From assembly GCF_000648235.2 (NCBI RefSeq), contig NZ_AP017977.1, positions 744,001-808,000 of the forward strand: a DNA stretch of 64,000 nucleotides. Direction: 5' to 3'. This document shows positions 1 through 9,304 of the stretch, one piece after another. The DNA is from Neochlamydia sp. S13 (GTDB lineage: Bacteria; Chlamydiota; Chlamydiia; Chlamydiales; Parachlamydiaceae). A model generated the notes under the pieces. The model was not told the origin of the DNA and searched no databases. It saw only the letters and a program-made list of their open reading frames with translations. The position numbers were made by a program, and so were the translations under genes. Within the stretch, counting starts at the first letter, position 1, and each line of letters begins with the position of its first letter.

Positions 1-1239
1 TTTCATCTGTTTAAGGAGAGCGTCGAAATCCAAAAAGCGGAACTGCTTCCACTCGGTCATCAACACAATTGCATCTACTCCCTCAGCGGCTTCTATTTCG
101 TCATTACACCAGGTTATAGCGGGATGAGCGGAGATGATCTTTTTAGCATTTTCCATAGCAACCGGATCAAATAAGCGCAAGTGTGCTTGTTGTTGCAATA
201 ATTGTTGAATCAATACTAAGGAGGGGGCTTCTCGCATATCATCTGTATCAGGCTTAAAAGATAACCCTAAAATAGCAATCGTTTTATTAGCTAAGCCAGA
301 ATATTTAGCAAAATATTCAATAATTTTATATCCCATTAGCTGTTTTTGCTGTTCATTTACATAGGCTACTGCATCAATAAGTGGTGTGTCATAGCTAACT
401 TGATCAGCTTGCTTGCGTAATGCAGAAATATCTTTAGGGAGGCAGGAGCCTCCATAACCGGGGCCAGGGTATAAAAATTTGTAGCCAATACGATTATCAG
501 CTCCAATGCCTCTACGCACTTTATTTATATCTGCTCCTAAATGTTCGCATAAGCCAGCTAATTCATTCATGAAAGAGATGCGTGTAGCTAACATAGCATT
601 AGCAGCGTATTTAGTCATTTCAGCAGAAGCAATATCCATGATCATCAGCCGCTCATGACTAAGCATGAAAGGACTGTAAATTTCTTGCATGATTTGGGCT
701 ACCTTCGTCTTATCAGTTCCTATAATCACTCTGTCAGGCTTCATAAAGTCCTGGATAGCACAGCCTTCTTTTAAAAATTCCGGGTTGGAGGCTACATCAA
801 AATCAATGGACACACCCCTTCTTTGCAGGCCTGCAGCAATGACGCTAGAGACGAGATTAGCAGTTCCTACAGGCACGGTGGATTTGTTAACGATTACCTG
901 ATAATCTGTCATGTGTTCTGCAATAGCTGCGGCTACATTATGGACAAAACGCAGATCAGCTTCGCCATTTTCCTGATGGGGAGTATCTACACAGATAAAA
1001 CACACTTGGCTCTTGGCTAGAGCTTCAGCATAGCTAGTAGAAAATTTTAAACGTGAGGCTTTCACATTTCTTTTAACCATTTCCTCTAAGCCAGGCTCGT
1101 AAATAGGAATATAGCCTTGTTTAAGCTGATGAATTTTTTTTTCATTGATATCTAGGCATGTCACATGATGACCCATTTCAGCCAAGCAAGTGCCTGACAC
1201 CAAGCCTACATATCCTGTTCCAATAATGAGCAGTTCCAT
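1..1239 (-). CDS. ugd: UDP-glucose 6-dehydrogenase, C-terminus cut by window edge
   Basis: This enzyme oxidises UDP-glucose to UDP-glucuronate with two NAD+, feeding surface polysaccharide or UDP-sugar synthesis in the cytoplasm. The 413 visible codons start MELLIIGTGYVGLVSGTC, an N-terminal Rossmann GxGxxG site. They continue through the central dimerisation domain to the active-site block PGYGGSCLPKD, with the catalytic Cys at residue 266. The C-terminal UDP-binding domain is present down to MTEWKQFRFLDF, where the window ends. Typical family length is about 430-450, so only a few tens of residues are missing. The gene reads leftward alone. The start is chosen because the family begins exactly at this Rossmann motif. 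The family assignment is secure; the pathway role in this organism is inferred. Confidence 0.95.
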   Translation of the reverse strand, partial: MELLIIGTGYVGLVSGTCLAEMGHHVTCLDINEKKIHQLKQGYIPIYEPGLEEMVKRNVKASRLKFSTSYAEALAKSQVCFICVDTPHQENGEADLRFVHNVAAAIAEHMTDYQVIVNKSTVPVGTANLVSSVIAAGLQRRGVSIDFDVASNPEFLKEGCAIQDFMKPDRVIIGTDKTKVAQIMQEIYSPFMLSHERLMIMDIASAEMTKYAANAMLATRISFMNELAGLCEHLGADINKVRRGIGADNRIGYKFLYPGPGYGGSCLPKDISALRKQADQVSYDTPLIDAVAYVNEQQKQLMGYKIIEYFAKYSGLANKTIAILGLSFKPDTDDMREAPSLVLIQQLLQQQAHLRLFDPVAMENAKKIISAHPAITWCNDEIEAAEGVDAIVLMTEWKQFRFLDFDALLKQMK

Positions 1240-1321
1240 AAAAGCCTCTAGCTATATTCAATTTAAGCCCACACATCTTACCAGATGATTTAAAATCCTA
1301 AAAGCAGAAAGGCTTTAAAAT

Positions 1322-3508
1322 TTAAAGATTTAATAGGGGTACAGCAGTCGGACAAGGGGTATGGCTGGGCCGACTTAAACCAAGGTTAAAATAAAGAGCT
1401 ATGCGGTTATCTTTCTTATCATATTCTTTCCTTTGATAAGATAACTTAATATGCCATGCTTTTTGTACAGTAGCTAAAATGTCGATTTCATATTCACTGT
1501 AATTGGGTTCATGGCGGCGGTTCCAGCCATGCCGTGATTCAAATTCTATCGCCCAGTTAGGGTGCCATCGATAAAATAGATGGATTAGCAAAGTATCTCT
1601 TCTATCCGAAAGTTGAGAGTCTTTTAACTTTTTTTCTGAATGGAAAGAATCTAAAATGAAATTTAATTGATCAGCTTTACGCCAAGCAAAAGATCCACGA
1701 TGTCTCCATTCTAAAGATAAGGCTGCCTGACGATTAATCGTCCATTCGTTGCGAAAATTAAAATGATCCCATTGATGGCGTTGCATATCCCAACCTGCAG
1801 TAAAAGTATGACGTAAGGTGGGAAGCAAGTTCCACGTCAAACGGCTGTAAATTTTAGGAGTTGCACGGCGAATGGTGGGAGTGTTAATAAAAGTATGGGC
1901 AAATAGTTGCCATTGCATCCAGCGGTCCAAGCCTTTTCCTTGGCGAGCATAATAAAAGCTATGATCGACTCCCCAAGTAAGCATATTCAACTGGTACCAT
2001 CCATCGTGTATGTCAAAAATGTAATGTTCATTGGGTTTTATACCTGGTCTAGTATAGTACTTATATTTTACGTAGGGTTTTATAACATGCTTGAAACCAG
2101 AATAATGGCGCCTAAGTTGAGTGTTTGTTTCCACAGAAAACATCCCGAGGGCCACCCAATGATTATGCGCATGAGGATTGCTTCCATAATAGATCGCTGA
2201 AGTTCCAACTTCAGGAGTAGTGGTAAAAGGACCGGTTCGATATGAGCGGTATAATCTATGATAAAATTGCGCACGCGTAGAGTTAAAATTGTAAACATGA
2301 TGGGAATGCTTAGCATACTGAAAATCTAGATAAGAAAGGCGCCAAAAATTTTCCGATATTATTCCGGTAGAGCCCAGAGAAAAAGGCCGAATGCTTATTT
2401 CCAAAGAGGGTAATTCTTGCTTAATCGTTTGAAAAGTATTGGCTCGTATTCGAGCAAAAAAGTTAGCTTTCCAAGAGTCACTCTGCTGAAATTTAACTTG
2501 CAATTGAGTTTTGCCCGCCGTTTCCATATCTAAATTTTTATCCATATAGTCTGTAGCCATATCGATATCGCTAAGTTTATCCCATGTAGTATGAAGGCTG
2601 ACTCCTTCTTTATCAAATAGCCTAGTATATGCACCTTGAAATCTATAGCGCGTGCGTTGGCTTGGTTGATCTACCGATGAATCTCTTGCTATATAATTGA
2701 CCATTTCAAGATTTTCTTGATTGTTTTCTGAATGATAAAGGGTATAGAAGCCTCCTCCTAAGCCCCTCTTAATTCTATAGTCAAGGCGCAAGAAATTTTT
2801 AAACCCTGCCCAAGAAAATAGTTCATATTGCATTTCAAGACGGGTATTTTGTCCTCCGCGCCATGTAACATTAAAGCGTAGAGGGTTATCAAATATAGCG
2901 TTTAAATTAGCTTTAAATGAAGGGAGGCACAAAACTGGAAGGTGGACAAATTGAAATTGAATATTTTTAGCATCAAAAAGATGTTTTTCGCGAAGTCGTG
3001 CTTTGGCTGCTGTCACTTGCCAATCAGTATGGTAATTTTCTGAAGTGGTGACAAACCCATCATAAATAATGTAAGAACCATCGGCACAAAGCTCGATCGC
3101 ACGCCCTCCAAAATACCAGGGTTCTACGGCAGAACGCGCCTGATAGATCAGGCCTGTTTGAGTTAAAAAATTATACTCTAGAGACTCTCCTATAAAAAAA
3201 TACTCTCCCCACTCTAAAGCTACGTCCCCTTTGGCTGTCACCTGAAAGACAAGCCCTTCTTTAGTAACCTTACGGGTGTAAACAATATGACGGGCTTGGA
3301 TGCGTAGATTTGGGCCTGTAATAACACCTCCTTCTGAAGTAGATAATACGCCATCGACGAAAGCGGGGCTGCGTAGATCCACTTTAATCTCTTTCTCTAC
3401 GCTGCTATTCAGGCTTTTAATTTCTTCAACGGAAGTACTAAAAAGAGAAGAGATCGTGAGAATAAGAAAAAGAGGGATAAAATATTTAATGTCTAGCGAT
3501 AAGCTCAT
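1322..3508 (-). CDS. lptD: LptD/OstA-like outer-membrane LPS assembly protein
   Basis: A 728-residue protein that probably forms the outer-membrane pore delivering lipopolysaccharide to the cell surface. It begins with a hydrophobic signal segment (residues about 8-25), followed by an OstA-like periplasmic region (about 40-170) with the patterns ITGPNLRIQARHIVYTRK and AKGDVALEWGEYFFIGESL. After that comes a long series of alternating hydrophobic/aromatic strands with many Trp, Tyr and Arg, typical of a large beta-barrel, ending LALYFNLGLSRPSH-like near the C-terminus. The length fits LptD (about 700-800). The cysteines that form the disulfides of E. coli LptD are sparse here. No strong Shine-Dalgarno is seen before the ATG. 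Some other OstA-domain barrel remains possible. Confidence 0.7.
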   Translation of the reverse strand: MSLSLDIKYFIPLFLILTISSLFSTSVEEIKSLNSSVEKEIKVDLRSPAFVDGVLSTSEGGVITGPNLRIQARHIVYTRKVTKEGLVFQVTAKGDVALEWGEYFFIGESLEYNFLTQTGLIYQARSAVEPWYFGGRAIELCADGSYIIYDGFVTTSENYHTDWQVTAAKARLREKHLFDAKNIQFQFVHLPVLCLPSFKANLNAIFDNPLRFNVTWRGGQNTRLEMQYELFSWAGFKNFLRLDYRIKRGLGGGFYTLYHSENNQENLEMVNYIARDSSVDQPSQRTRYRFQGAYTRLFDKEGVSLHTTWDKLSDIDMATDYMDKNLDMETAGKTQLQVKFQQSDSWKANFFARIRANTFQTIKQELPSLEISIRPFSLGSTGIISENFWRLSYLDFQYAKHSHHVYNFNSTRAQFYHRLYRSYRTGPFTTTPEVGTSAIYYGSNPHAHNHWVALGMFSVETNTQLRRHYSGFKHVIKPYVKYKYYTRPGIKPNEHYIFDIHDGWYQLNMLTWGVDHSFYYARQGKGLDRWMQWQLFAHTFINTPTIRRATPKIYSRLTWNLLPTLRHTFTAGWDMQRHQWDHFNFRNEWTINRQAALSLEWRHRGSFAWRKADQLNFILDSFHSEKKLKDSQLSDRRDTLLIHLFYRWHPNWAIEFESRHGWNRRHEPNYSEYEIDILATVQKAWHIKLSYQRKEYDKKDNRIALYFNLGLSRPSHTPCPTAVPLLNL

Positions 3509-3906
3509 GCTATCTACCGGTCTAAGAAAATAAAGGAGTAGTTTAGCTATTTATCTTAGAGGGTGCAATAGGCTTTTTCTTTAACTTTTAAATTAAGAGG
3601 AAAATGCTTGTGTTAGTTAGGCACATAGATGGTTTTTTCCCCGTCAAGCTTCTATTCTGAAAAAAAGTTGAACGGGCGCTTTTAAGAAGAAAGCTTTTGA
3701 AGAGGGTAACTCTATTGCCATCTTAGCTTACCTATAAAATTTATCCAATAGTCTCACTAGGCATGTTTACAAGGTTCTCATTCCCAGAGTTAAGGGACTA
3801 AAAATTAGCTTATTTTTTTCTATCCTTTGCTGCTCCTAAGGCCTCGGATTAAATTAATAAAAACCATTACTAATTAATTCTCCAAGCTTATGCGAGATAA
3901 AAGCTT
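3509..3906. other. Intergenic, about 400 bp, no gene seen
   Basis: This AT-rich stretch lies between the HEAT-protein stop and the start of the lptD-like gene. It must contain the lptD promoter on the minus strand, but I could not pick convincing -35/-10 boxes. No ORF, RNA or strong hairpin is apparent. Confidence 0.5.
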
Positions 3907-5616
3907 TTAGTGAATAGCACGCATGAGCAGTCCTGCTAATGCATACCTGTTGATAGGATTTCCGTCTTGCATAGCCTCTAATAACAAATTAACAACTTGT
4001 TCATCTTTATTTTGTATAAGAGATTCGAATGAAGCGATCAATAATTGTGAATGCTCTTCAAGAGTTAATTGATAATTATCTTTTAAATCACGCAATTTGC
4101 TAGGTAAAAAGGGGCGAAATTGAAGGAGCTCATTTTTCTTACTGTTGGTAACCCAACGATACAAATTCTCCCTATAGGGGCCTTTTACTTTTAAAGAGTA
4201 GAGAGCCAGATTACAGTAATTACGGATAAGTGGTGCACCTATTTGCTGTTGATGCGCTTGAAGTAAAGCAATGGCTGCAGGGGTATTTAATTTTTTAAGT
4301 AAATCTGTTAAAAGAGGGATGAGATCGTTTTGCTGGCAAGCGAATAGTGTTTTAGCTACCTGTAAAAACTCTTGTTCCGGAAGATCAAGAGCTTTTGATA
4401 GGGCTTCTTCTCTCATCTTTAATGATCTTTCAAAAGCATAAAGGCTATCCTTAAAATGTGGGTGCGCGCCAGGAGTTGCCCTCCAAGCTGTAAGGCTTTT
4501 ACCTGGAGAACATACAGAGGAATAACACATGTCTTGGGGATGGGTAATTAAAATATCTTGTAATAAGACTTTTGTACAACGGGGATCTTGAAGGTAAAGC
4601 AGTGCCATTGCGGCATTAACCCTTACCTGTATATTAGGGTCGTTAATTAATAAAGCTAAACAGTCCTGACTTTCCTGCAGCTCACCTAACAAGAAAATGG
4701 CATAGATATCTTTTTGCTTAGCTGCATTTTCTATAAGTATTTTGTATTCTTTACAGCCTAGATCATATAAAGCTTTCCAGGCCGCAAGCTGTACATGGGA
4801 GACATTCGAGCAAGATAAATTTTTGAGCGTAGGAATTGAGTTCTCATCTTTAAGCAGACCTAAGGCAAATGCTGAGGCTTCTTGTTGTGCTTTTTCTTTA
4901 TGAGTGGCAAGAGTACGAATTTTATATAATAATTCATCACAACCATATTTAGCGGCATTAATAATGGCAGCTAAACGCACTTCTTCATGAGAATGACACA
5001 TTAATTTACATAGCATATGGAGGGCTTCAGGAGTGCCAATCATGGCAAAGAATTCAGGAAATACTTCTTCCAAAATTCCTTCCCAACGATACATTAATGC
5101 TTCCGCATAAGCATAGGCACGAGGAGATTTTTTTTGTGCTAGCAGATAGGCGGCTTCTAGACGAATTAAGGGATGCTTAGTGTTTAAAGCGCGTTGTACA
5201 TTTTCATCTGCTTGATCATTTTGATACTGAGAAAGGAAATTAAGACTAATAAGTTGCAGCTCTGGGATGCCGCTGCTTATTCCTTCTTTTAAGATATAAA
5301 GCGCTCTTTCATTGAGACAAATGCCTGCTCCAAATAAAGTCATCAGGCGGGTGTTCAAGTCAGAACAGCGATAACCTTGATCTAATAAAAGAAGAGCCAT
5401 TTCTTGAAGGAACTCAAAATCATGCTTCCCAGTTTGCTTGTGATAACACTCATAAGCTTTTATGGCTTGAGAAACATTCCCCATGCGTACAAGAAACAAT
5501 AAATGGGAGTGGTTATACTCTGTATACCCTTTATCCTTACCTGCCATTACAGAGGTATAAGGAAATAAAAAGCATAGCAAGCCATACAACCACTTAATTT
5601 TTATCTTAGGGTACAT
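3907..5616 (-). CDS. Exported HEAT-repeat protein
   Basis: A 569-residue protein of unknown function. The N-terminus (residues 1-25) has a basic start, a hydrophobic core and a VMA-G cleavage site, so it is probably exported. The rest is helical repeats of HEAT type, with units such as HPLIRLEAAYLLAQ, HSHEEVRLAAIINAAKYG and DPNIQVRVNAAMALLYL spaced about 30-40 residues, suggesting a curved protein-binding scaffold. Its ATG overlaps the last codons of maf by 11 bp, so the two are translationally coupled in one operon. C. trachomatis has a hypothetical gene beside its maf as well; orthology is likely from context but was not checked. The binding partner is unknown. Confidence 0.75.
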   Translation of the reverse strand: MYPKIKIKWLYGLLCFLFPYTSVMAGKDKGYTEYNHSHLLFLVRMGNVSQAIKAYECYHKQTGKHDFEFLQEMALLLLDQGYRCSDLNTRLMTLFGAGICLNERALYILKEGISSGIPELQLISLNFLSQYQNDQADENVQRALNTKHPLIRLEAAYLLAQKKSPRAYAYAEALMYRWEGILEEVFPEFFAMIGTPEALHMLCKLMCHSHEEVRLAAIINAAKYGCDELLYKIRTLATHKEKAQQEASAFALGLLKDENSIPTLKNLSCSNVSHVQLAAWKALYDLGCKEYKILIENAAKQKDIYAIFLLGELQESQDCLALLINDPNIQVRVNAAMALLYLQDPRCTKVLLQDILITHPQDMCYSSVCSPGKSLTAWRATPGAHPHFKDSLYAFERSLKMREEALSKALDLPEQEFLQVAKTLFACQQNDLIPLLTDLLKKLNTPAAIALLQAHQQQIGAPLIRNYCNLALYSLKVKGPYRENLYRWVTNSKKNELLQFRPFLPSKLRDLKDNYQLTLEEHSQLLIASFESLIQNKDEQVVNLLLEAMQDGNPINRYALAGLLMRAIH

Positions 5617-6190
5617 AGTCCCACAGATCTATTTCACACTTTTTTAGCAAAGAGCGAAGGGTATTAAGAGGAAGCCCCATCACATTATAGTAACACCCAT
5701 CAATTTTATTTACGATTAAGCTGCCCGCTCTTTGTATCGCATAGCCACCTGCTTTGTCGGCCCAATGAATTTTTTGATGATAGCGGTAGATATCTTCTTT
5801 TGTTAGGTAATTAAATAAAACGCGGGTTTCTTCCCAACCGGTGTATAAATTCGCCTTGTATAAGAGGACGACTCCTGTGAAAACACTATGCCATTTGCCT
5901 GCTAGATCCCAGAGCATACTAAAAGCTTCTTGCTCAGTTTGGGGTTTATGATAAATTTTACCTGAGCGGTATACGATTGTATCTGCTGCTAAAATTGCTT
6001 CGTGATTGCAAATGTCTTTTACCGCTTTTGCTTTACCTTCGGCTATTAAAGAAACATATTTTATAGGGTCACGTTTATAAATAACGCTATGTTCATCAAA
6101 AGATGGGGAAACTTGTTTGAAAGGCAGGTTGAAATAGCTTAGTATTTCTTTACGACGTGTTGACTGTGAAGCAAGAATAAGGCGCACCAT
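5606..6190 (-). CDS. maf: Maf-family nucleotide pyrophosphatase
   Basis: A 194-residue Maf protein, a house-cleaning nucleoside triphosphate pyrophosphatase that removes non-canonical or modified nucleotides; in some bacteria it influences septum formation. The N-terminal ILASQSTRRKEIL matches the family phosphate-binding SxxR motif, and EAILAADTIVY contains the catalytic Asp at position 70. DKAGGYAIQRAGS and the terminal YNVMGLPLNTL are the other family blocks. The length is normal. It lies 25 bp after the upstream 106-codon gene and overlaps the HEAT gene, giving a three-gene leftward operon. Substrate preference (dTTP/UTP versus m7GTP type) cannot be settled by eye. Confidence 0.93.
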   Translation of the reverse strand: MVRLILASQSTRRKEILSYFNLPFKQVSPSFDEHSVIYKRDPIKYVSLIAEGKAKAVKDICNHEAILAADTIVYRSGKIYHKPQTEQEAFSMLWDLAGKWHSVFTGVVLLYKANLYTGWEETRVLFNYLTKEDIYRYHQKIHWADKAGGYAIQRAGSLIVNKIDGCYYNVMGLPLNTLRSLLKKCEIDLWDYVP

Positions 6191-6215
6191 GCAGTAGAGT
6201 CCTCGTAATAATCTT

Positions 6216-6536
6216 TTATGAGATAAAAACTTGTGAAAATATAAGTATTCTGATTTTTTCTGCCGGTAATAGAGGGCAGTAAGTTGTCAATAATTGTAAA
6301 ATTTCTTTTTCTATTTTCTTTAAATCCATTAAAGATATTTTATCGGTAGTTGGATAAATGCCTATATAATCTTTATCCTGAAAATGTATTTCTCGTAAAG
6401 GACTATTTAGCTCTGGCGCTATCTTATTTTGCTTCCATAATAAGCTTTGATTAAGATGCATACGCAATTCAGAAGTTATTGAACATCCTATAAAAATTTT
6501 AAGGTTAACTCCATCTTTTAGATCAGGCATAGGCAT
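6216..6536 (-). CDS. Hypothetical protein upstream of maf
   Basis: A 106-residue protein that I do not recognise. It is soluble with mixed alpha/beta composition, without signal peptide, membrane segment or clear motif; it contains HFQDKDYIGIYPTTDKISLMDLKKIE-like sequence near its middle. It sits directly before maf in the same direction with a 25-bp gap, so co-transcription is likely. There is no good ribosome-binding site before the first ATG, and an in-frame ATG at residue 3 or 25 could be used instead. Spacing, frame and operon position argue that it is real. Confidence 0.55.
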   Translation of the reverse strand: MPMPDLKDGVNLKIFIGCSITSELRMHLNQSLLWKQNKIAPELNSPLREIHFQDKDYIGIYPTTDKISLMDLKKIEKEILQLLTTYCPLLPAEKIRILIFSQVFIS

Positions 6537-6746
6537 AAAAAAATTAACGCACCTTTCTTTAACTTGTAAAGGTTGGAATAAAAAGAAATTTAAAAGAACA
6601 AGGAGATGCTCTTGGGCAGCTTCTTAGGAAATCGAATATTTGAGAAACTTAATGCCCCTTCAATTAAGCGATACCTTTAAAGGCTAATTCCCTTTTTACA
6701 CTGGCAACTAGTTTTTTAAAAGCGCATAAATCTTCAAGGAAGGGGA

Positions 6747-6780
6747 ATAAAAAAGGCTGGCTTTTCAAAAGCCAGCCTTT
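6747..6780 (-). terminator. Rho-independent terminator of omcB
   Basis: On the minus strand a GC-rich perfect stem (AAGGCTGGCTTTT pairing with AAAAGCCAGCCTT) is followed by a T run. It begins about 26 bp beyond the omcB stop codon. Confidence 0.85.
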
Positions 6781-6805
6781 ACATAAAGAGCCTAAGACTA
6801 CTTTA

Positions 6806-8440
6806 TTAGTTCACTATCGTACTTTCTTGTTGAACGATAGGTGTCTTGATTGCATCTGAAGAAACTTCAAATTTAACGCGTGCATCGCCAGATTTTTTTG
6901 CTTTGGCATCCACACGATATCTTAGTGTTTGTCTAGCTGCTACGTTTTTAACAGGTGCAAACTTAACTGTATTACCAGAAATTTGGCCTGAAGCATCACC
7001 AGACACTCCTATCGCTTGAACTTCCTCTGGGAAGGTAACTACAACTTGTACATTACTGTCCGGTTCTGAACCTTGGTTCACAACTACAATATTGTAGGCT
7101 GTAGAGTCATCAATACAGATAGGGTTCTCTGTCTGAGCTACTGATACGTTTAATGCAGGGCGTCCTTTCCAATGAGTCATCGATTCACAATGACCATTGC
7201 AATTTTGAGCGTTTGTGACGTCTACCTTGTTAGTAAAGCATCCCGCTACGCAGGTGGTAAGCGTAGTGTTGAAAGATACTTTTTCACCTGGCTTCATTTC
7301 TCTTAATCTCCAGGTCGCTGTATTACCGCTAATTGTTGCTCCATTAGCAGTTACAATCGATGTTGAAGGAGGAGCATGATCAACGATTACCACATCTGTC
7401 AAAGGTAGGTCACCTGTGTTCATGACTATAATTTGGTAATCAGCATTTTTGCCGATTTGTTGCTCTTTTGGTCCTACTTTTGTGCACTCCATTTGACAGC
7501 AAGAAATGCATACTGTTGATTCGCAAGATACAGAATCAGCATTGCAGGCGGTCACAACGGCAGTGTTGGTGAACTTGCCACGCTTAACAGCTGTAGTGCA
7601 GATGTTAACAGTCTTAGATTGGCAAGGTTCTAAAGAGCCAAGCTTATAGACTAAAGTTTTTTGGCAGCTTACATGTTCTACACCTTCTGGTAGATTATCT
7701 GTGACCACCACATCTTCTGCTGCGCAGCTTCCATGGTTTGTTACAGTAATTGCATATTCAACAGGTTCACCTGGAGCTACTTGCTCAGGTCCAGTTTTTT
7801 TGCAAGTAAGAACTGGTTTAGCACAAAGTATGGAACAAAAACGAACAGGGACTGCTGTAGCACAGAAGCAGGCGCAAAGTTCACCTTCGATATCACACTT
7901 TAGCCATATTTTTGCTGGACGGCATTCACCTTTGCTCATGGAACCAAAATTCCATGATACTTTACGTCCATCCACGCGTCCTTCAGGCTGGCTTCTAATG
8001 TATGTTACGCCATCTGGTAGGGTAGTTGTTACATTCGCTTCACAAAGATCATCACAAGCTTTAACGTCAAATTCTAAAGGATATTGATCATTTAGCATGC
8101 ATATTCTTGGATTACGAGCAGTAACAATCAGACCGTCTTTACAGACAAGTTCACTTCCAGAAGGATGCTTGCAACCAGCTGGAGGTTTGCAATCTGGCTC
8201 GTATTGAGCATCAGAACTAGCTTGCTTGCTAGAGAATTTTGATGCGAAAAATGCTTTTGCTGCAGCAACTGGTGAAGTTGAAGTGACTCCCTCAGATGCT
8301 TGGTTTGTTTGATAAATAGGTGCTGGCTGTTCATAAACAGGGGCTGAATTGCTGGTTCTGTTATCAGCGCAACCTACCCACATGAGTGCGGTAGTGCACA
8401 AAAAAAGCAACGAGGCTATTATTCCTAGTTGTTTCTTCAT
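6806..8440 (-). CDS. omcB: Large cysteine-rich outer-membrane complex protein OmcB
   Basis: A 544-residue chlamydial OmcB. In Chlamydia this protein is a disulfide-cross-linked periplasmic/envelope component that stiffens elementary bodies in place of a thick peptidoglycan. After the N-terminus come tandem DUF11-like beta domains with the pattern YAITVTNHGSCAAEDVVVTD, repeated around residues 220-500, and many paired Cys. The last 70 residues lack Cys. I chose the second in-frame ATG (MKKQLG), because GGAGT lies 7 bp upstream; the longer reading adds ten residues. The N-terminus ends LMWVGC-ADN, a possible lipobox, so this OmcB may be lipidated, unlike the usual signal-peptidase-I form. It lies downstream of two OmcA-like genes and ends at a strong terminator. 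In the host, late developmental expression is expected. Confidence 0.93.
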   Translation of the reverse strand: MKKQLGIIASLLFLCTTALMWVGCADNRTSNSAPVYEQPAPIYQTNQASEGVTSTSPVAAAKAFFASKFSSKQASSDAQYEPDCKPPAGCKHPSGSELVCKDGLIVTARNPRICMLNDQYPLEFDVKACDDLCEANVTTTLPDGVTYIRSQPEGRVDGRKVSWNFGSMSKGECRPAKIWLKCDIEGELCACFCATAVPVRFCSILCAKPVLTCKKTGPEQVAPGEPVEYAITVTNHGSCAAEDVVVTDNLPEGVEHVSCQKTLVYKLGSLEPCQSKTVNICTTAVKRGKFTNTAVVTACNADSVSCESTVCISCCQMECTKVGPKEQQIGKNADYQIIVMNTGDLPLTDVVIVDHAPPSTSIVTANGATISGNTATWRLREMKPGEKVSFNTTLTTCVAGCFTNKVDVTNAQNCNGHCESMTHWKGRPALNVSVAQTENPICIDDSTAYNIVVVNQGSEPDSNVQVVVTFPEEVQAIGVSGDASGQISGNTVKFAPVKNVAARQTLRYRVDAKAKKSGDARVKFEVSSDAIKTPIVQQESTIVN

Positions 8441-8843
8441 TGATGACTCCTTTCGTTTGTTTTTGGTCATAGTAGATTAAATAACTTAAATGTTGGTCTA
8501 ATCTCGTTTCTACAGTAGATGTATATAACACGATTGAACAAAACCTTCACTATTTTTTATTGTAGAGAGAATGTTCGTGAATTTCAGCGATAAGTTATCA
8601 TGAATCTAAGAGCTTATCATTTAATCTCAAACCTTAATCTAATGATGGCTTCGACTGGCTCAAAATATATTAAGGTTCTTTCGATCCTGCTTTTCCTTGT
8701 TTATCTCTGCATTTAACATGTTTATATGTCGTTTAGTTTAATCGCCCTTTTTTTTAGCTTAAGTGAATGCCTAAGCCATTAAAAGGGGCAATTATTGTGA
8801 CAGCCATTAGGTCCCGACAGCTTTAATGCTGTCGGGATTATAA
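8441..8843. other. omcB upstream region, about 400 bp
   Basis: There is no ORF here apart from the ten-codon extension of the omcB frame. The length suggests that omcB has its own promoter rather than relying on the omcA-like gene, whose stop is followed by a hairpin. A single convincing promoter could not be picked. Confidence 0.45.
8812..8837 (-). terminator. Hairpin after the omcA-like gene
   Basis: A perfect 10-bp GC-rich stem (TCCCGACAGC / GCTGTCGGGA) with a six-base loop starts 6 bp beyond the stop codon of the 61-residue lipoprotein gene. A T run is missing, so it may attenuate transcription or stabilise the mRNA instead of fully terminating. Confidence 0.55.
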
Positions 8844-9029
8844 CTAATAATAGGTTGTATCACTACTGGTAGTATTCTCCCAAATATAGGGGGAAGGTGC
8901 TTGACGAGGCTCACAGGCTCTTGGAGCGCATGAAGTGCCAGTTTCGCTGTTAGTCCACCAGCCGCAACCACAGCCAGTCAATGCTGTGGCAACTATTGCT
9001 AAAGATAATAAGTTAAAGGTTTTTTTCAT
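8844..9029 (-). CDS. omcA: Small cysteine-rich lipoprotein, OmcA-like (copy nearer omcB)
   Basis: A 61-residue lipoprotein. The signal peptide MKKTFNLLSLAIVATALTGC carries a textbook lipobox (LTGC) with the lipidated Cys at residue 20, followed by GCGWWTNSETGTSCAPRACE. The mature part is only about 41 residues, with four Cys. In Chlamydia OmcA is the small lipoprotein partner of OmcB in the disulfide-linked outer-membrane complex, and omcA precedes omcB; the order and strand here match. The sequence outside the lipobox is too short to prove orthology, so the name rests on Cys content plus position. A GC-rich hairpin follows its stop. Confidence 0.75.
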   Translation of the reverse strand: MKKTFNLLSLAIVATALTGCGCGWWTNSETGTSCAPRACEPRQAPSPYIWENTTSSDTTYY

Positions 9030-9103
9030 TTTTTTTCCTTCTGTTTTGTTTCAATAGTCATTAATTTCAATTAAGAAAATGCTTAACTTTTTTACTTAAT
9101 TTC

Positions 9104-9304
9104 TTAATAGCAAACAGGGTCACAGACTGGTGCTGGAGCACATGGCCTTGGAGCATTTTTAACATAAGGCTTGGTATAGTAGGGCTGGGGAGAGCAAGGC
9201 TTTGCACATGGCTCATAGCCAGCACGATTTCCACAGCAGCCTGTTAATGCAATTACACTTAAAAATAAGGCCACTGATGAAAAGAATTTTATAGCTTGTT
9301 TCAT
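9104..9304 (-). CDS. omcA: Small cysteine-rich lipoprotein, OmcA-like (distal copy)
   Basis: A 66-residue paralogue of the preceding gene. It has a signal peptide ending VIALTGC (lipidated Cys at residue 23), then CGNRAGYEPCAKPCSPQP and a Pro/Cys-rich tail ending PVCDPVCY. It contains eight Cys in the short mature chain, an even stronger cross-linking profile than its neighbour. AAGGAG stands 6 bp before the ATG. Together with the 61-residue copy and OmcB it forms a three-gene envelope locus reading leftward. Duplication of omcA is inferred from shared architecture; the mature sequences have diverged considerably. Confidence 0.75.
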   Translation of the reverse strand: MKQAIKFFSSVALFLSVIALTGCCGNRAGYEPCAKPCSPQPYYTKPYVKNAPRPCAPAPVCDPVCY

